Notes: a model not told the origin generated them from the sequence alone. Positions 1-8,596 are shown, numbered from the stretch's first letter. The stretch is DNA of 34,572 nucleotides from an uncultured Alphaproteobacteria bacterium (GCA_947259105.1 CAMYKU010000038.1:1-34572); one strand, 5' to 3'. Translations and numbers: made by a program.

Positions 1-187
1 GGATCTCGAGCGCAGCAGGCAGCGCCTCGTGCTGGAGGGCGATCTGCCGTCGCCCGTGTCGCCGCCATCGGGCTGCGTCTTCCGGACCCGCTGCCCGATC
101 GCGGACGAACGCTGCGCGCGCGAGGCGCCGGTGCTAGAGAAGGCGGGCGCGGATCATCGTGTCGCCTGCCACCACTGGCGGGAATGA
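1..187 (+). CDS. Peptide ABC transporter ATP-binding protein, C-terminal end (partial)
   Basis: Only the last 61 codons are present; the gene enters from the left edge and stops with TGA at 185-187. The visible part carries the cysteine-containing tail typical of oligopeptide/dipeptide transporter ATPases (oligo_HPY region): [15 protein letters not shown] followed by a final ACHHW. In DppD/DppF/OppD/OppF proteins this tail follows the nucleotide-binding domain, which would lie outside the window. The protein would energise uptake of peptides or similar solutes at the inner membrane. The exact substrate and which of the paired ATPases this is cannot be told from the tail. Confidence 0.8.
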   Translation, partial: DLERSRQRLVLEGDLPSPVSPPSGCVFRTRCPIADERCAREAPVLEKAGADHRVACHHWRE

Positions 188-316
188 GCGGGTTTGTCCA
201 TCGGCATCGGTGTGCCCCCGGTCCTCGCTTCTGGCCTCGTCGAATATGCGCCTCTGGGCCTTTGCATGGCTGTGGCGTCCGGTTATCTAGACTGGGGGAA
301 GAGAATGGAGCGACCC

Positions 317-973
317 ATGGATGCCTATACGAAGACCAGACGGACCACGCTGAAACGCGCGCATGAACGCGGCTCTTATGACCGCGCCACCGTCCACGCG
401 GTCCTCGACGAGGCGCTGATCTGCCATGTCGCCTTCCTGCTGGACGGGGCACCGGCGGTGATTCCCACGGCCCACTGGCGCGAGGGCGATGTGCTCTACA
501 TCCACGGTTCCTCGGCCAGCCGGGCGATCCGCGCGCTGGAGGACGGCAGCCCAGCCAGCATCGCGGTGACCCTGACCGACGGGCTGGTGCTGGCGCGGTC
601 GGGTTACAACCACTCCATGGACTACCGCTCGGTGGTGATCTACGGCACGGCCCGGAAAGTCGCGGACGAGGCCGACAAGCTGGCGACGCTTCAGACCTTC
701 ATGGAGAAGGTCGCGCCGGGCCGCTGGGACGAGCTGCGTGCGCCCAACGCCCAGGAGATGAAGGCGACGACTGTGCTGGCCTTCGACCTCAAAGAGGTGT
801 CGGCGAAGGTGCGCGACAAGGGGGTCGAGGACGACCCGGAGGATATGGACGAGCCGGTCTGGGCCGGCGTGGTGCCGGTGCGCCGGAGCTTCGGCGCGCC
901 GGAGCCGGATCCGCAACTGGCAACGGATATCGCGTTGCCGGGATATCTCAAGGACTACAAGGGGCCGGTCTGA
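317..973 (+). CDS. Pyridoxamine 5'-phosphate oxidase-family (FMN-binding split barrel) protein
   Basis: A cytoplasmic protein of about 218 residues with the layout of PPOX-fold proteins annotated as pyridoxamine 5'-phosphate oxidase family. The N-terminus has the usual TRRTTLKRAHERGSYDR stretch, then LDEALICHVAFLLDG and VIPTAHW, the strands that line the FMN site, then YIHGSSASRAIRAL and SGYNHSMDYRSVVIYG. These proteins bind flavin or related cofactors, but most have no known substrate, and pyridoxine synthesis should not be assumed. Start choice: ATG 317 has GGAG at 307-310, six bases upstream; ATG 305 in the same frame is possible. No partner gene is evident. The family call is firm, the function unknown. 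Confidence 0.85.
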   Translation: MDAYTKTRRTTLKRAHERGSYDRATVHAVLDEALICHVAFLLDGAPAVIPTAHWREGDVLYIHGSSASRAIRALEDGSPASIAVTLTDGLVLARSGYNHSMDYRSVVIYGTARKVADEADKLATLQTFMEKVAPGRWDELRAPNAQEMKATTVLAFDLKEVSAKVRDKGVEDDPEDMDEPVWAGVVPVRRSFGAPEPDPQLATDIALPGYLKDYKGPV

Positions 974-1139
974 CGGCCCGTACGGCGGTTGCTGTCGGCC
1001 GTGGCCGTGTTGATATAGCTCAAGGCCGGGCCCGCCGGGTTCGGGCACTATGCCGTCCGTACCTGTAGGCAAAAAACCAAAAAACGGGTCCTGTGGCGCT
1101 CGACATGGCCGCATCCGAACCCGGGGCAGGGGGAGACCG

Positions 1140-1661
1140 ATGACGATCAAGTACAGTATCGTAGGATTGATTCTGGCTGTTGCCGTGCCGTTGACGGCCC
1201 TGGCCCATGGCCCGAAGGATCTTCCCGACGATCCCAAGCTCCTGAACCAGTACAAGGAAGGCTACGCGGCGTATCAGCAGAGCGATTACGCCACCGCCCT
1301 CGCGAAATGGCTGCCGCTCGCCGAGCAGGGCAGTTCGGCCGCGCAGCTCTTCATCGGCTTCATGTATGCCAGCGGACAGGGCCGGCCCAGGGATGACGCG
1401 GCCGCGGCCAAATGGTACGGCGAGGCCGCGGAACGGGACAACACGGTGGCTCAGGTCAGGCTCGCCATCCTGTACCGCGACGGATCGGGGGTGCCGGCGG
1501 ACCGCGTCAAAGCGTTGTTCTGGGTCAAAATGGCGGGCCGTACGGAGAACCACATGCAGAAGATCGCCCAGGCGCTGCGGCGCGCGCTGGAAGAGGCCAT
1601 GACCAGGGAAGAGATCGCCGCGGCCGGGCGGCTTTTCGCCAAGGGGGCGGACGATCACTGA
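1140..1661 (+). CDS. Secreted Sel1-repeat (TPR-like) protein
   Basis: A 173-residue protein with a signal peptide (about residues 1-23, hydrophobic core IVGLILAVAVPLTALA, cleavage after ALA). Two or more Sel1 repeats follow: DYATALAKWLPLAEQG, AAQLFIGFMYASGQG and DDAAAAKWYGEAAERD, then AQVRLAILYRDGSGVP. Sel1 repeats are helical hairpins that mediate protein-protein contacts in the periplasm or envelope. ATG 1140 is chosen because a GGGGGAGA ribosome site lies directly upstream and it gives a clean signal peptide; the frame is open further upstream. The next gene (1732) is also exported and lies about 70 bases downstream, so the two may be co-transcribed. The partner is unknown. Confidence 0.85.
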   Translation: MTIKYSIVGLILAVAVPLTALAHGPKDLPDDPKLLNQYKEGYAAYQQSDYATALAKWLPLAEQGSSAAQLFIGFMYASGQGRPRDDAAAAKWYGEAAERDNTVAQVRLAILYRDGSGVPADRVKALFWVKMAGRTENHMQKIAQALRRALEEAMTREEIAAAGRLFAKGADDH

Positions 1662-1731
1662 TGTGTTGTTCTTTGACGCCACGACGTCGCCGGCCGGGCC
1701 CCAATGAGACAAGGCTCGCCCAATCGTTCCC

Positions 1732-3000
1732 ATGATTCGAACGGAATTCCATACCATGTATGTACCAGCCCGAAATACTATTGGGACGGTCCTGTACCCG
1801 GTCGCGGTGTCGCTGATCGGCCTTCTTGCGGCCGGCCATCTGCTCGGCGCGCCCGCCGGGGCCGAAACCATACCGATCGACCGCATCGCACATATCCACG
1901 GCGTTGCCGTCGACCCGGCGCAGCCCTCGCGGCTTTATCTGGCCACCCATAGCGGGCTGTTCCGTGGCGCTCCGGATGGCAGGGCGACCCGCATCGGCAG
2001 CTCGACCGACGACCTCATGTCCTTTGCGGTGGACCCGACGGATTTCGACATGCTCTATGCCAGCGGCCACCCGGAGGAGGGCGGCAACCTCGGCGTCCTG
2101 GCGTCGCGCGATCGCGGTGCTACGTGGGAGCGTGTGGCCGCAGGCGTCGGCGGGCCGGTCGATTTCCACGCCATGGCGGTCAGTGGCGCCGAACCCAGCG
2201 TCATTTACGGGATGTTCAACGGTCTGCAGATGAGCCGCGATGCCGGCCGGACCTGGCTCAAGGCCGGCCCGCTGCCCGAGAGGACCTTTGCGCTGGCTGC
2301 GTCCGCGCGCGACGTCGCCACCGTCTACGCCGCGGCGATGGGCGGCCTGTTCGTCAGCCGCGACGAGGGAAGGAGCTGGGACCCCGCCTTCATGCAGCCG
2401 CGTCCTGCGACGCTGGTTGAGGTAACGGCCGAGGGACGAATCTATGCCTTCATATACGGGGTCGGCCTGGTGGTCGGCGACGAACCCGGCACCGGCTGGG
2501 ACGTCCGGTCGACCGATTTTGGCGATCGCTATCCCCTGAAACTGGCCATCGATCCGGGCGATCCGGAGCGCATCCACGTCGTCGCCGACACCGGCGCCAT
2601 CCTGACCAGCAAGGACGGTGGCCGTAGCTGGGGCAGCTATCTGGGGCACGACCGGGAAACGCCCGAGCTCGTCGCCGCCGCGCGCAAGACCTACGAGGAA
2701 TACTGCCAGGCCTGCCACGGCGAGAAGGGGGTCGGCGAGCGGCCCAAGGACATGCATGCCCAGGACCAGTATGGCTTCGTCGCGCCGCCGCTCGACAACT
2801 CCTCGCATGGCTGGCACCACGACGACGGCAACCTTGCCCATACCATCCTCAACGGCTCGCCGCGCAATCCCCGGATGATGCCCTTCAAGGACATCATGCC
2901 CGAGGAAGACGCGAAGAACACGGTGGCCTATATCAAGACCCTGTGGAACTTCCGCAGTCTCGCCTGCCAGGGAACCCGCCACATGCGCTGCATGCACTGA
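1732..3000 (+). CDS. Exported BNR/sortilin-type beta-propeller fused to a C-terminal cytochrome c domain
   Basis: A 422-residue exported protein. Residues about 15-45 form a signal peptide ending near APAGA-ET. Residues about 50-310 hold BNR/VPS10-like propeller repeats, with Asp-box motifs such as SRDRGATW, SRDAGRTW, SRDEGRSW and SKDGGRSW. The start HIHGVAVDP resembles the F510_1955-type glycosylhydrolase-like family. Residues about 315-410 are a class I cytochrome c domain: haem site C325-Q-A-C328-H329, and a distal methionine likely at M383-P or M389-P. Electron transfer in the periplasm is the safest role for the second domain; the propeller may bind a partner or substrate. No good ribosome site precedes ATG 1732, and ATG 1756 is an alternative. 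Domain calls are firm, substrate unknown. Confidence 0.85.
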   Translation: MIRTEFHTMYVPARNTIGTVLYPVAVSLIGLLAAGHLLGAPAGAETIPIDRIAHIHGVAVDPAQPSRLYLATHSGLFRGAPDGRATRIGSSTDDLMSFAVDPTDFDMLYASGHPEEGGNLGVLASRDRGATWERVAAGVGGPVDFHAMAVSGAEPSVIYGMFNGLQMSRDAGRTWLKAGPLPERTFALAASARDVATVYAAAMGGLFVSRDEGRSWDPAFMQPRPATLVEVTAEGRIYAFIYGVGLVVGDEPGTGWDVRSTDFGDRYPLKLAIDPGDPERIHVVADTGAILTSKDGGRSWGSYLGHDRETPELVAAARKTYEEYCQACHGEKGVGERPKDMHAQDQYGFVAPPLDNSSHGWHHDDGNLAHTILNGSPRNPRMMPFKDIMPEEDAKNTVAYIKTLWNFRSLACQGTRHMRCMH

Positions 3001-3045
3001 GGGGCACGCGGCGAATTCCGCGCGCACCGCCGCTTCGCAGAGCGA

Positions 3046-3432
3046 TCATCCGTTGGCCTGAGTTTTCTTGCCTTCCTTGGCCTCGCCGGTCCCGGCGGAC
3101 GCTTTGCGGCGGCCGCGGCGCCGCATGGAATGGGTCGCGAGTCTCTGTATGAAGGCCATAATAATTCCAATCCCTATAAAAATATAGATCATGGTAAAGA
3201 CCTTGGAGATCGGCGTTGTCGGATGTAAATCTCCATATCCGACGGTCGTCAATGTGATCACGCTGAAATAAAGCGAGTCGATCACATCCCAGCCTTCCAT
3301 ATTGGAATAAAAGAGCGTCCCGGCGACGAGCACGAATACCAGCACGACCAACAGCGCACGGAACTCCGGGTCGCGCAGACCGCGTGCGATCCCCCGTACC
3401 AACCGGAACAGGGTGATGAAGAAGGATACCAT
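3046..3432 (-). CDS. Two-transmembrane potassium channel (Ion_trans_2 family)
   Basis: A 128-residue inner-membrane protein. It has an outer helix at about residues 26-42 (ALLVVLVFVLVAGTLFY), a pore helix, the selectivity filter TVGYGD at residues 63-68, and an inner helix at about 75-95 (VFTMIYIFIGIGIIMAFI). A basic tail of about 30 residues follows (RRRGRRK). The filter is the classic K+ signature, so a tetrameric K+ pore is expected. No RCK, cyclic-nucleotide or other regulatory domain is attached, which makes this a minimal KcsA-like channel. It is convergent with the propeller-cytochrome gene and separated from it by about 45 bases. Confidence in the family is high; gating is unknown. 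Confidence 0.92.
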   Translation of the reverse strand: MVSFFITLFRLVRGIARGLRDPEFRALLVVLVFVLVAGTLFYSNMEGWDVIDSLYFSVITLTTVGYGDLHPTTPISKVFTMIYIFIGIGIIMAFIQRLATHSMRRRGRRKASAGTGEAKEGKKTQANG

Positions 3433-3814
3433 TCGCGCCTCCGCTGTCGCCGCAGTTCGCCGATTGCCGGCGCCGTGACCGTGCGCATAATGCGGCCCGG
3501 TCGCGCCACGTCAACAGCCACGCCTCTCGTGCGTCGCGCGCGGCACCGGATTCCACGCCGCTGGAGCGCGCGTTTCGTTTTCACTTGATTGCTTGCGATC
3601 AGAGCATCGAGTCGACCGGCAACGCGCCGCAGGAGCGCGGCCTTCCCGAAGGATTACGCTGTCTGTTCTTCCCGTTGCTGTATGCTCTTGGCGGCGACGT
3701 CGTTGGAAATGCGCGGACACATCGTCCGCGCATGGTGATTTCCGGGTTGAGCGACAGGGAGGGCCGGCGGCCGGAAAGACACGTCTCCGCACCGCCCGCC
3801 TTGCCCTGCCGAGC
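3433..3814. other. 382-base gap with no recognisable gene
   Basis: This stretch lies between the start of the potassium channel gene and the 3' end of the exported-protein gene at 3815. I find no convincing gene in it. It should hold the channel promoter near its left end. Its only clear structure is the hairpin listed at 3709-3733. Confidence 0.6.
3709..3733. terminator. Strong hairpin downstream of the 3815-4348 gene, possible terminator
   Basis: The arms ATGCGCGGAC (3709-3718) and GTCCGCGCAT (3724-3733) pair perfectly over ten bases with a five-base loop. The hairpin lies about 80 bases past the stop of the minus-strand gene at 3815. On the minus strand only a short T-stretch (TTT) follows it, so it is not a textbook rho-independent terminator. 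It may serve as a transcript-end or RNA-stabilising structure. Confidence 0.4.
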
Positions 3815-4348
3815 CTACTGCCGCTTGGCTTTAAGGTTGCTCACCAGTTGGTCGATCATGGTCAGCACCGCCTTCTCAGTGGCGTCGCTCTCACCGCCGG
3901 AAGAAGGTTGAGTCTGAGGCTGCACCCCCATACTGCTCTGCTTGTAGAAGATGATCGGCACCACCTTCATCCGGTCGATGGCCGCCCTCAGGCGTTTGTC
4001 CCCGGTGACGAAGTTGTCCTTGCCGATGGCGCCCACGAAGACCAACTCGACCAAGGTCACGCAGTGAGCCGTGATGCCGCCAAATTTGCGGGCGGTCACC
4101 AGCAGCTCAACCCCGGCGTAAGAATCGGCGGTCTCGGTGATACCGATACTGGCCAGTTTGTCCGACAGCTGCGTCTTGAGCAGATCGGCATTTTTGAGGT
4201 TGCAGTCCGGCGCCGTCTTCCCCAAATTCACCGTCATGTTGCGGTAGCCCGTGATCTCGTTGGGCACGCTCGTCGACTGGGCCTGGGCACCGGCTGCGAT
4301 CAGGCAGCCAAGCAGTGCCGGTACGAGTGCTTTCATTTTCATTGTCAT
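3815..4348 (-). CDS. Exported protein of unknown function
   Basis: A 177-residue protein with a clear signal peptide (MKMKALVPALLGCLIAAGAQAQ, cleavage after AQA). The mature part has two cysteines (APDCNLKN and TAHCVTLV) that could form a disulfide. A likely beta-rich core (VELLVTARKFG, VTLVELVFVGAIG) is followed by a Q/S/G-rich linker (QPQTQPSSGG) and a C-terminal helix. I do not recognise a family. ATG 4348 has AGGA five bases upstream; ATG 4342 in the same frame is also possible. Its base composition and the flanking DNA look less G+C-rich than the neighbouring genes, which may point to transfer. It appears to be a single-gene unit. Confidence 0.7.
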   Translation of the reverse strand: MTMKMKALVPALLGCLIAAGAQAQSTSVPNEITGYRNMTVNLGKTAPDCNLKNADLLKTQLSDKLASIGITETADSYAGVELLVTARKFGGITAHCVTLVELVFVGAIGKDNFVTGDKRLRAAIDRMKVVPIIFYKQSSMGVQPQTQPSSGGESDATEKAVLTMIDQLVSNLKAKRQ

Positions 4349-4795
4349 AATATCCTGTCCCTAATTGACCTTAGTTGCTATTCGGGGTGCCGGCCGCCGA
4401 TTTTCCGACGCCACGACCTCTAGGCGAGGCGTACCAATAAATCCAGGCACCGGTCACTGTGAATTCCATAGAGCCGTCTGGTCGCCATTTCTCCAATTTT
4501 GACACCCAAAAGAAACCGTGAATTCTAACTTATTATACACCGCGCTCTTACGGATGTCTCGTAATTTGAGCCAAATTATCCAGAAATCGATTCAACGTCC
4601 GTCTCTGTGCTCCGGTTATGTCCCCTGCCGTGTTTTAGGAGCTGTGGGTAGCCCGCTTGCCGCGTACCCGGCGTCAGCCCGCGCAAATACCGCCGCCGGC
4701 AGCTCGTGCACTGAATTCAGGACGGCGCCAGACGCGCCCTTCCTGTCCGCATTTCAATCGCCGGCGCGCCGCCGGGTTTCGACGTTCCCGAAGGG
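4349..4795. other. 447-base gap of lower G+C content; no confident gene
   Basis: The segment between the exported protein and the HdeD-like gene is visibly richer in A+T around 4500-4600. On the minus strand one frame is stop-free for 53 codons (4529 to 4371) and reads as protein-like sequence (WRPDGSMEFTVTGAWIYW). It has an ATG at 4469 and a GTG at 4505 but no convincing ribosome site. It could be a fragment of a decayed gene, a small gene, or chance. The promoter of the 3815-4348 gene should also lie here, but I cannot place it with confidence. Confidence 0.4.
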
Positions 4796-5380
4796 TCACA
4801 CGGCCTGTTGTATGTCCTTGGCTGCGCCGCGCGCCGCGATCCCGAGCATGATCAGCGTCCAGCCGCTGAAGATAAGCTTGATGCCTACGAGCGTGCCCAC
4901 GGCCCATACGCCGGAGAACGGATACTGCCCCCAGATCATCATCCCGAGCACGACCGAGACGATGCCGCCGAACAGGATCCAGCCCCAGCCGCTGGCCGGC
5001 CTCATCCGGAAACCCCAGGCGATCTCGAAGATCCCGCTGACGAAGAAGTAGGCCGCGAGGAACAGCGTCAGAGAGGCGAGGCCGACGTCCGGGCGGCTGA
5101 TCATCAGACCACCGACGACGACCGTCAGGATGCCCAGGATGAAGGTCAGCAGCCCCTTGCCCAGCGAGCCCGCCCTGAAGGCGAAGAACAGCTCCGAGAC
5201 GCCGCCGACGATCAGCATGGCGCCAACGGCGAGCGTCACCGAAATCCCGGCGACGAACGGCGACCCGATCGCGATCACGCCGACGATCAGCAGGATCACC
5301 CCGACGACGATCGCCAAGCCTGCATTCCGCTTGACCCCGTCCATGAACTCCGTTCCGACGTTTTCCATTTCTTGCGACAT
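4796..5380 (-). CDS. HdeD/DUF308-family inner-membrane protein
   Basis: A 194-residue protein with six predicted membrane helices in DUF308 repeats: GLAIVVGVILLIVGVIAIG, ISVTLAVGAMLIVGGVSELFF, LLTFILGILTVVVGGLMI, SLTLFLAAYFFVSGIFEIAW, ILFGGIVSVVLGMMIW and VGIKLIFSGWTLIMLGIA. The family includes the HdeD acid-resistance membrane protein of E. coli. Here a general envelope-stress role is the most that can be said. Start ATG 5380 is preceded by GAGGAG at 5385-5390; an upstream in-frame ATG (5392) would place that site inside the gene. It follows the DUF3604 gene by 54 bases on the same strand and is probably its operon partner. A decayed second copy lies at 8377-8596. Confidence 0.9.
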   Translation of the reverse strand: MSQEMENVGTEFMDGVKRNAGLAIVVGVILLIVGVIAIGSPFVAGISVTLAVGAMLIVGGVSELFFAFRAGSLGKGLLTFILGILTVVVGGLMISRPDVGLASLTLFLAAYFFVSGIFEIAWGFRMRPASGWGWILFGGIVSVVLGMMIWGQYPFSGVWAVGTLVGIKLIFSGWTLIMLGIAARGAAKDIQQAV

Positions 5381-5434
5381 GTGACTCCTCACTTTGTTGG
5401 CTTTGGCAACTCGGCGGCCTGTCCGGTTGTCGTG

Positions 5435-7366
5435 CTAGGGCGTGTACCAGATCGGTGACGTATAGGCGCGTTCCTGCTGGCGCGTGGGCGCATCCTTGGG
5501 AATGTCGATGCCGAACCGGAACGCGTCATACACGTACCAGGTCGGGGTCGGGATCTCGAGAACGCGCGCATAGTAGAAGGCTCTCTGCGCGGCATCGAAA
5601 TCCGGATCGGTCCACACGGCTGCAAGCTCGGACGCGCCGATCGTGTTGGTCCAGGTTGCGGACGCCACGTCGACTGTCTGGCCGACCGCCGGCAGCTTGC
5701 CGTCGGCACGCAGGTTGCGGCCACGCGACCAGGCGACGTTGTAGACCTTCTCGTGCGTCTCGCCGTCGCTGTCGAGCCATCCCTTGACGATCTGGATGCG
5801 GTCGAGATTGGCGCCGATCACATCCCGAAGCGCATACACCATGAAGCTTGGAGCTTTTGCGCCTTTCGGCGGCGCCGGCAGATCCGCACCCATTGGCACG
5901 CCCTTCTCGTACCCGTGAAAAGCCGGCTCGCGGCTGTTGATGTCGGCATCGGTGTACTCCCAGCCGCCGAAGAAACGCACCATGATGCGGGGGCCGGTCG
6001 TCGCATAGAGCTCCTTGCGATCCATCGCATCGAAGATCGAGGCACGGGTGTTTTCGTGCGCCCAGACCGCGGTGATTCCCGAAGCCACCATTTGCCAGGC
6101 GAAGATCTCGCCGTTCTCGGTTTTCGCGAACGGGTGGGTCAGACGCTCCGGCGACGGCTCGTAACCGGCATGCTTGCCAAAGAAATTGCTTTCTTCGGCG
6201 GTGCTAAGGGACGTGTGGCTGTCGGTGGCGCCGGTGAAACCGAATTTATACGGGTTGGTGCCCAGTTCTTTCTCCAGGGCCAGGCCGTTCTTCAGGGCTT
6301 CGCGCGCATACTCGCCGGCGAGCATGTCGTCCGTCTTGGCTTCGGACAGGTCCAGGTTGCCGACATCCCAGGTCCCGTAGTCGGCGAATTCGTCATCCGG
6401 GGAAAGAAAGGGATGCGCTTCGCCGTCACCCTTGATCTGGGTGATCTCATAGATGCGTTCCCATTTTGCGCGCTGCTCGACATAGAATTTATCGATCTTC
6501 TTGCCCGTGTACTGGGCATCGACCGGGAACATCAGGCCATTCGAAAGGTTGCCATTGTGTGCGAGCGCCATGATCGCGCCGTTGGTTTTCGCCTCGTAAT
6601 TCTCCAGGTACTTATAGAGATCAAGGGGGTCCGTGCTGCCCATTGGTGCAAACGTAGTGAAAGGCACGACCTGCCGCGCCCGGTCTCCATTGTCGCGGAA
6701 GATGACATTTCTGTGCATGTTGCCGCCCTTGATCAGCGACGTCCATTCGAAGGCGATGAGCGCGGTGAATTCACCAGGGTCGTTGAACTCCTCGGCGTTG
6801 TTGATCACCTCGTCCCAAATGGTGGCGTAGCGCCGGGAGCCCGGGGAATAATTGGCAAACATTTCCGGATCCATCTTGGCCTGCGAGAACGTGTTGATCA
6901 TGTCCAGGGTGGCGTCGACCGCCTCCTGACCGCCGGCTCTAAAGCCCTTCGACCAGCGCGCACCCTGCTCATAGGCAGTTACGAGCGGCGACCCGGCGAG
7001 AGCGTCGTCGGTAAATCCCATGCCGTCGGAATGATCCGTGATCGCCAGCCAGTCGAGTGGACGGGCAAGCCGCACGGGTTGTCCTGTGGATGAGGCTACT
7101 TCCTCCCCTTTGGCAAAGCGGTATGCTGCGCGAGGACCGAGACGATTGCCGAAAGCACCCGCATCGAATGACAGGGACGTGTGCAGATGCGTGTCGCCCC
7201 ATAATGGACGCGACGGGAAAGTGCGTCCTGCGAATGGTGAATAGGCTTTGCCCGTGTAAAGATCGGAAAGCTGTTTCTCGTTAGCCTGGAATTCCTGCGC
7301 CATTGATAGATTGGCTATTATGGAAAGACCGACTGCCATACAGGCTGTTGCAAAGGTCTTCATCAT
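5435..7366 (-). CDS. Exported DUF3604 protein (PHP-like metal-dependent fold)
   Basis: A 643-residue protein with a signal peptide (about residues 1-23, cleaved after SMA). It covers the full DUF3604 domain. Metal-ligand motifs of the PHP-like type are visible: [15 protein letters not shown] near residue 56, [13 protein letters not shown] near 107, [11 protein letters not shown] in the middle, and [18 protein letters not shown] near 380. Histidine and aspartate placement suggests a di- or trinuclear metal centre and a hydrolase, probably periplasmic. The natural substrate of the family is not established. The two alternative ATGs (7366, 7363) follow a strong GAGGAG site. It sits between two small envelope proteins upstream and an HdeD-like protein downstream, all on the minus strand. 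Confidence 0.92.
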   Translation of the reverse strand: MMKTFATACMAVGLSIIANLSMAQEFQANEKQLSDLYTGKAYSPFAGRTFPSRPLWGDTHLHTSLSFDAGAFGNRLGPRAAYRFAKGEEVASSTGQPVRLARPLDWLAITDHSDGMGFTDDALAGSPLVTAYEQGARWSKGFRAGGQEAVDATLDMINTFSQAKMDPEMFANYSPGSRRYATIWDEVINNAEEFNDPGEFTALIAFEWTSLIKGGNMHRNVIFRDNGDRARQVVPFTTFAPMGSTDPLDLYKYLENYEAKTNGAIMALAHNGNLSNGLMFPVDAQYTGKKIDKFYVEQRAKWERIYEITQIKGDGEAHPFLSPDDEFADYGTWDVGNLDLSEAKTDDMLAGEYAREALKNGLALEKELGTNPYKFGFTGATDSHTSLSTAEESNFFGKHAGYEPSPERLTHPFAKTENGEIFAWQMVASGITAVWAHENTRASIFDAMDRKELYATTGPRIMVRFFGGWEYTDADINSREPAFHGYEKGVPMGADLPAPPKGAKAPSFMVYALRDVIGANLDRIQIVKGWLDSDGETHEKVYNVAWSRGRNLRADGKLPAVGQTVDVASATWTNTIGASELAAVWTDPDFDAAQRAFYYARVLEIPTPTWYVYDAFRFGIDIPKDAPTRQQERAYTSPIWYTP

Positions 7367-7452
7367 TTTCTCCTCGTGGTCTTGCCCCAGTCATTCAGCG
7401 AAAACATGAATGACTCGGGCGGCTGTTACAGGATCAATCCCGCGATTGGTAA

Positions 7453-7824
7453 TTACTGAGGGGCCGCAAAGATCGCCTGCCATTCCTCGCGGTTGACTTG
7501 CTGCTTGAGTTCGAAGCGAAGATCGATCATGTCGCGGTGGTAGGCCGCGATCTCTGTCATGTACTGGTCCCAGACCGCGTCGAGTTGCGCGTCCGCAACG
7601 CCCTGATCCTCGATCAGCTCGCCCAGCTCCTCGCCCGCATCCTTCACCATCTCGTTGCGGGCCTCGGTGCGCTCTTTCATCGAGTCCAGAACGTCCCTCG
7701 CCTGGTCGCGCCGGTCTTCATCGGCGATCACGGCCTTGGCGCGGTCATCGTAAACGCCGATATTCTCAAGTAGCTGGGTCCCTCCGCCACCGAGAAAGAG
7801 TAACATGATGAGTCCTGCGATCAT
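7453..7824 (-). CDS. Small membrane-anchored helical protein
   Basis: A 123-residue protein. It has a short hydrophobic N-terminus (IAGLIMLLFLGGGG, probably an uncleaved anchor or signal). A long, highly charged, almost wholly helical body follows, ending VNREEWQAIFAAPQ. No catalytic motif is visible. ATG 7824 has GGGGGAAA upstream; an upstream extension would lose the ribosome site. It starts 14 bases after the lipoprotein gene stops, so the two are surely co-transcribed. It resembles that lipoprotein in general plan: a membrane anchor, a helical body and a closing EEW-A motif. A CpxP/Spy-like periplasmic chaperone or sensor is conceivable but unproven. Confidence 0.75.
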   Translation of the reverse strand: MIAGLIMLLFLGGGGTQLLENIGVYDDRAKAVIADEDRRDQARDVLDSMKERTEARNEMVKDAGEELGELIEDQGVADAQLDAVWDQYMTEIAAYHRDMIDLRFELKQQVNREEWQAIFAAPQ

Positions 7825-7838
7825 TGTATTTCCCCCGG

Positions 7839-8300
7839 CTAGATCGATTGCAGAGACTTGATCGCGGCGGACAGGGCCTTGCTTTCCGCCTTTTGCACGG
7901 CGGCCCATTCCTCGGCGGTCATGATGTCGACCAGCTGGCGGTGAACGTCCGTCACCACTTGCTGGTTTGCCTTTATGTCCGACAGGATCCGGGCGAGTTC
8001 CGCCTGGATATCGGCGCGCGCGGCATCGTAATCGGCGTTGAGCTCCCGGAACCTCTCCCTTCTTGCGTTCATGCTCCGGCGGACGTTGAAAAAGCTCTGC
8101 TCCACGTCCGATATCAGGGCGATCGCCTTTGCCGCCCGCTCGGGATCGGCAACAACGGACTGTATCTCAGCCCGGACGTCGGCGAATGCCTGCTTTTCCT
8201 CTTCGGCCAGTGAGTCTTTGCCGCCGGCGCATCCGGCCGCGCCGAACAGTAGAACGGCGAACATGACGGGCACCGTCCAAAGGTTGATCATTCTGCGCAT
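7839..8300 (-). CDS. Helical lipoprotein of unknown function
   Basis: A 153-residue protein with a type II signal peptide. A hydrophobic segment (WTVPVMFAVLLFGAAG) ends in a lipobox-like GAAG-C at about residue 24. The rest is charged and helical, with a likely coiled-coil region around NARRERFRELNADYDAARAD and a C-terminal MTAEEWAAVQKAESKAL. It is probably anchored to an envelope membrane facing the periplasm. ATG 8300 follows GGGGAG, and a farther in-frame ATG lies upstream near 8327. It is the first intact gene of the minus-strand cluster that includes the 7453, DUF3604 and HdeD-like genes. Confidence 0.8.
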   Translation of the reverse strand: MRRMINLWTVPVMFAVLLFGAAGCAGGKDSLAEEEKQAFADVRAEIQSVVADPERAAKAIALISDVEQSFFNVRRSMNARRERFRELNADYDAARADIQAELARILSDIKANQQVVTDVHRQLVDIMTAEEWAAVQKAESKALSAAIKSLQSI

Positions 8301-8376
8301 CGAATTACTCCCCGCATATGTGTTCATGTGTCTCCCCGATGGCTCACGCCGTCGCTTCTTCCTGTCGTTGAACCTC

Positions 8377-8596
8377 CCTTGGCGCCGCCGCGCGCCATCG
8401 CGCCGAGCAGTACCGAGACGAGGCCGCCGAGCAGGGTCCAGCCCCAGCCGCTGGCGGGCCGCATCCGGAACCCTCAGGCAACCTCGAAGAGGCAACTGAT
8501 GAAGAAACAGGCGACGAGGAACAGCGTCAACGAGGCGAGCCCAACATCCGGCTGGCTGATCATCAGGCCGCCGACGACGACCGTCAGGATGCCCAG
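8377..8596 (-). pseudogene. Decayed partial copy of the HdeD/DUF308 gene
   Basis: On the minus strand this segment matches the middle of the intact HdeD-like gene at 4796-5380 closely at DNA and protein level: LGILTVVVGGLMISQPDVGL, then ASLTLFLVACFFISCLFEVA, a stop, and GFRMRPASGWGW. The tryptophan codon of the intact gene (AWGFR) is TGA here, at 8474-8476. The 5' part is missing beyond 8596. After SVLLGA the sequence jumps to MARGGAKG, which resembles the ARGAAKD near the end of the intact gene, so an internal deletion is likely. It sits directly upstream of the lipoprotein gene. Confidence 0.8.

Noticed and set aside
4518..5051. Plus-strand frame opposite the HdeD-like gene
   Set aside because: It is mostly antisense to a gene with clear membrane helices, with no ribosome site and no motif.
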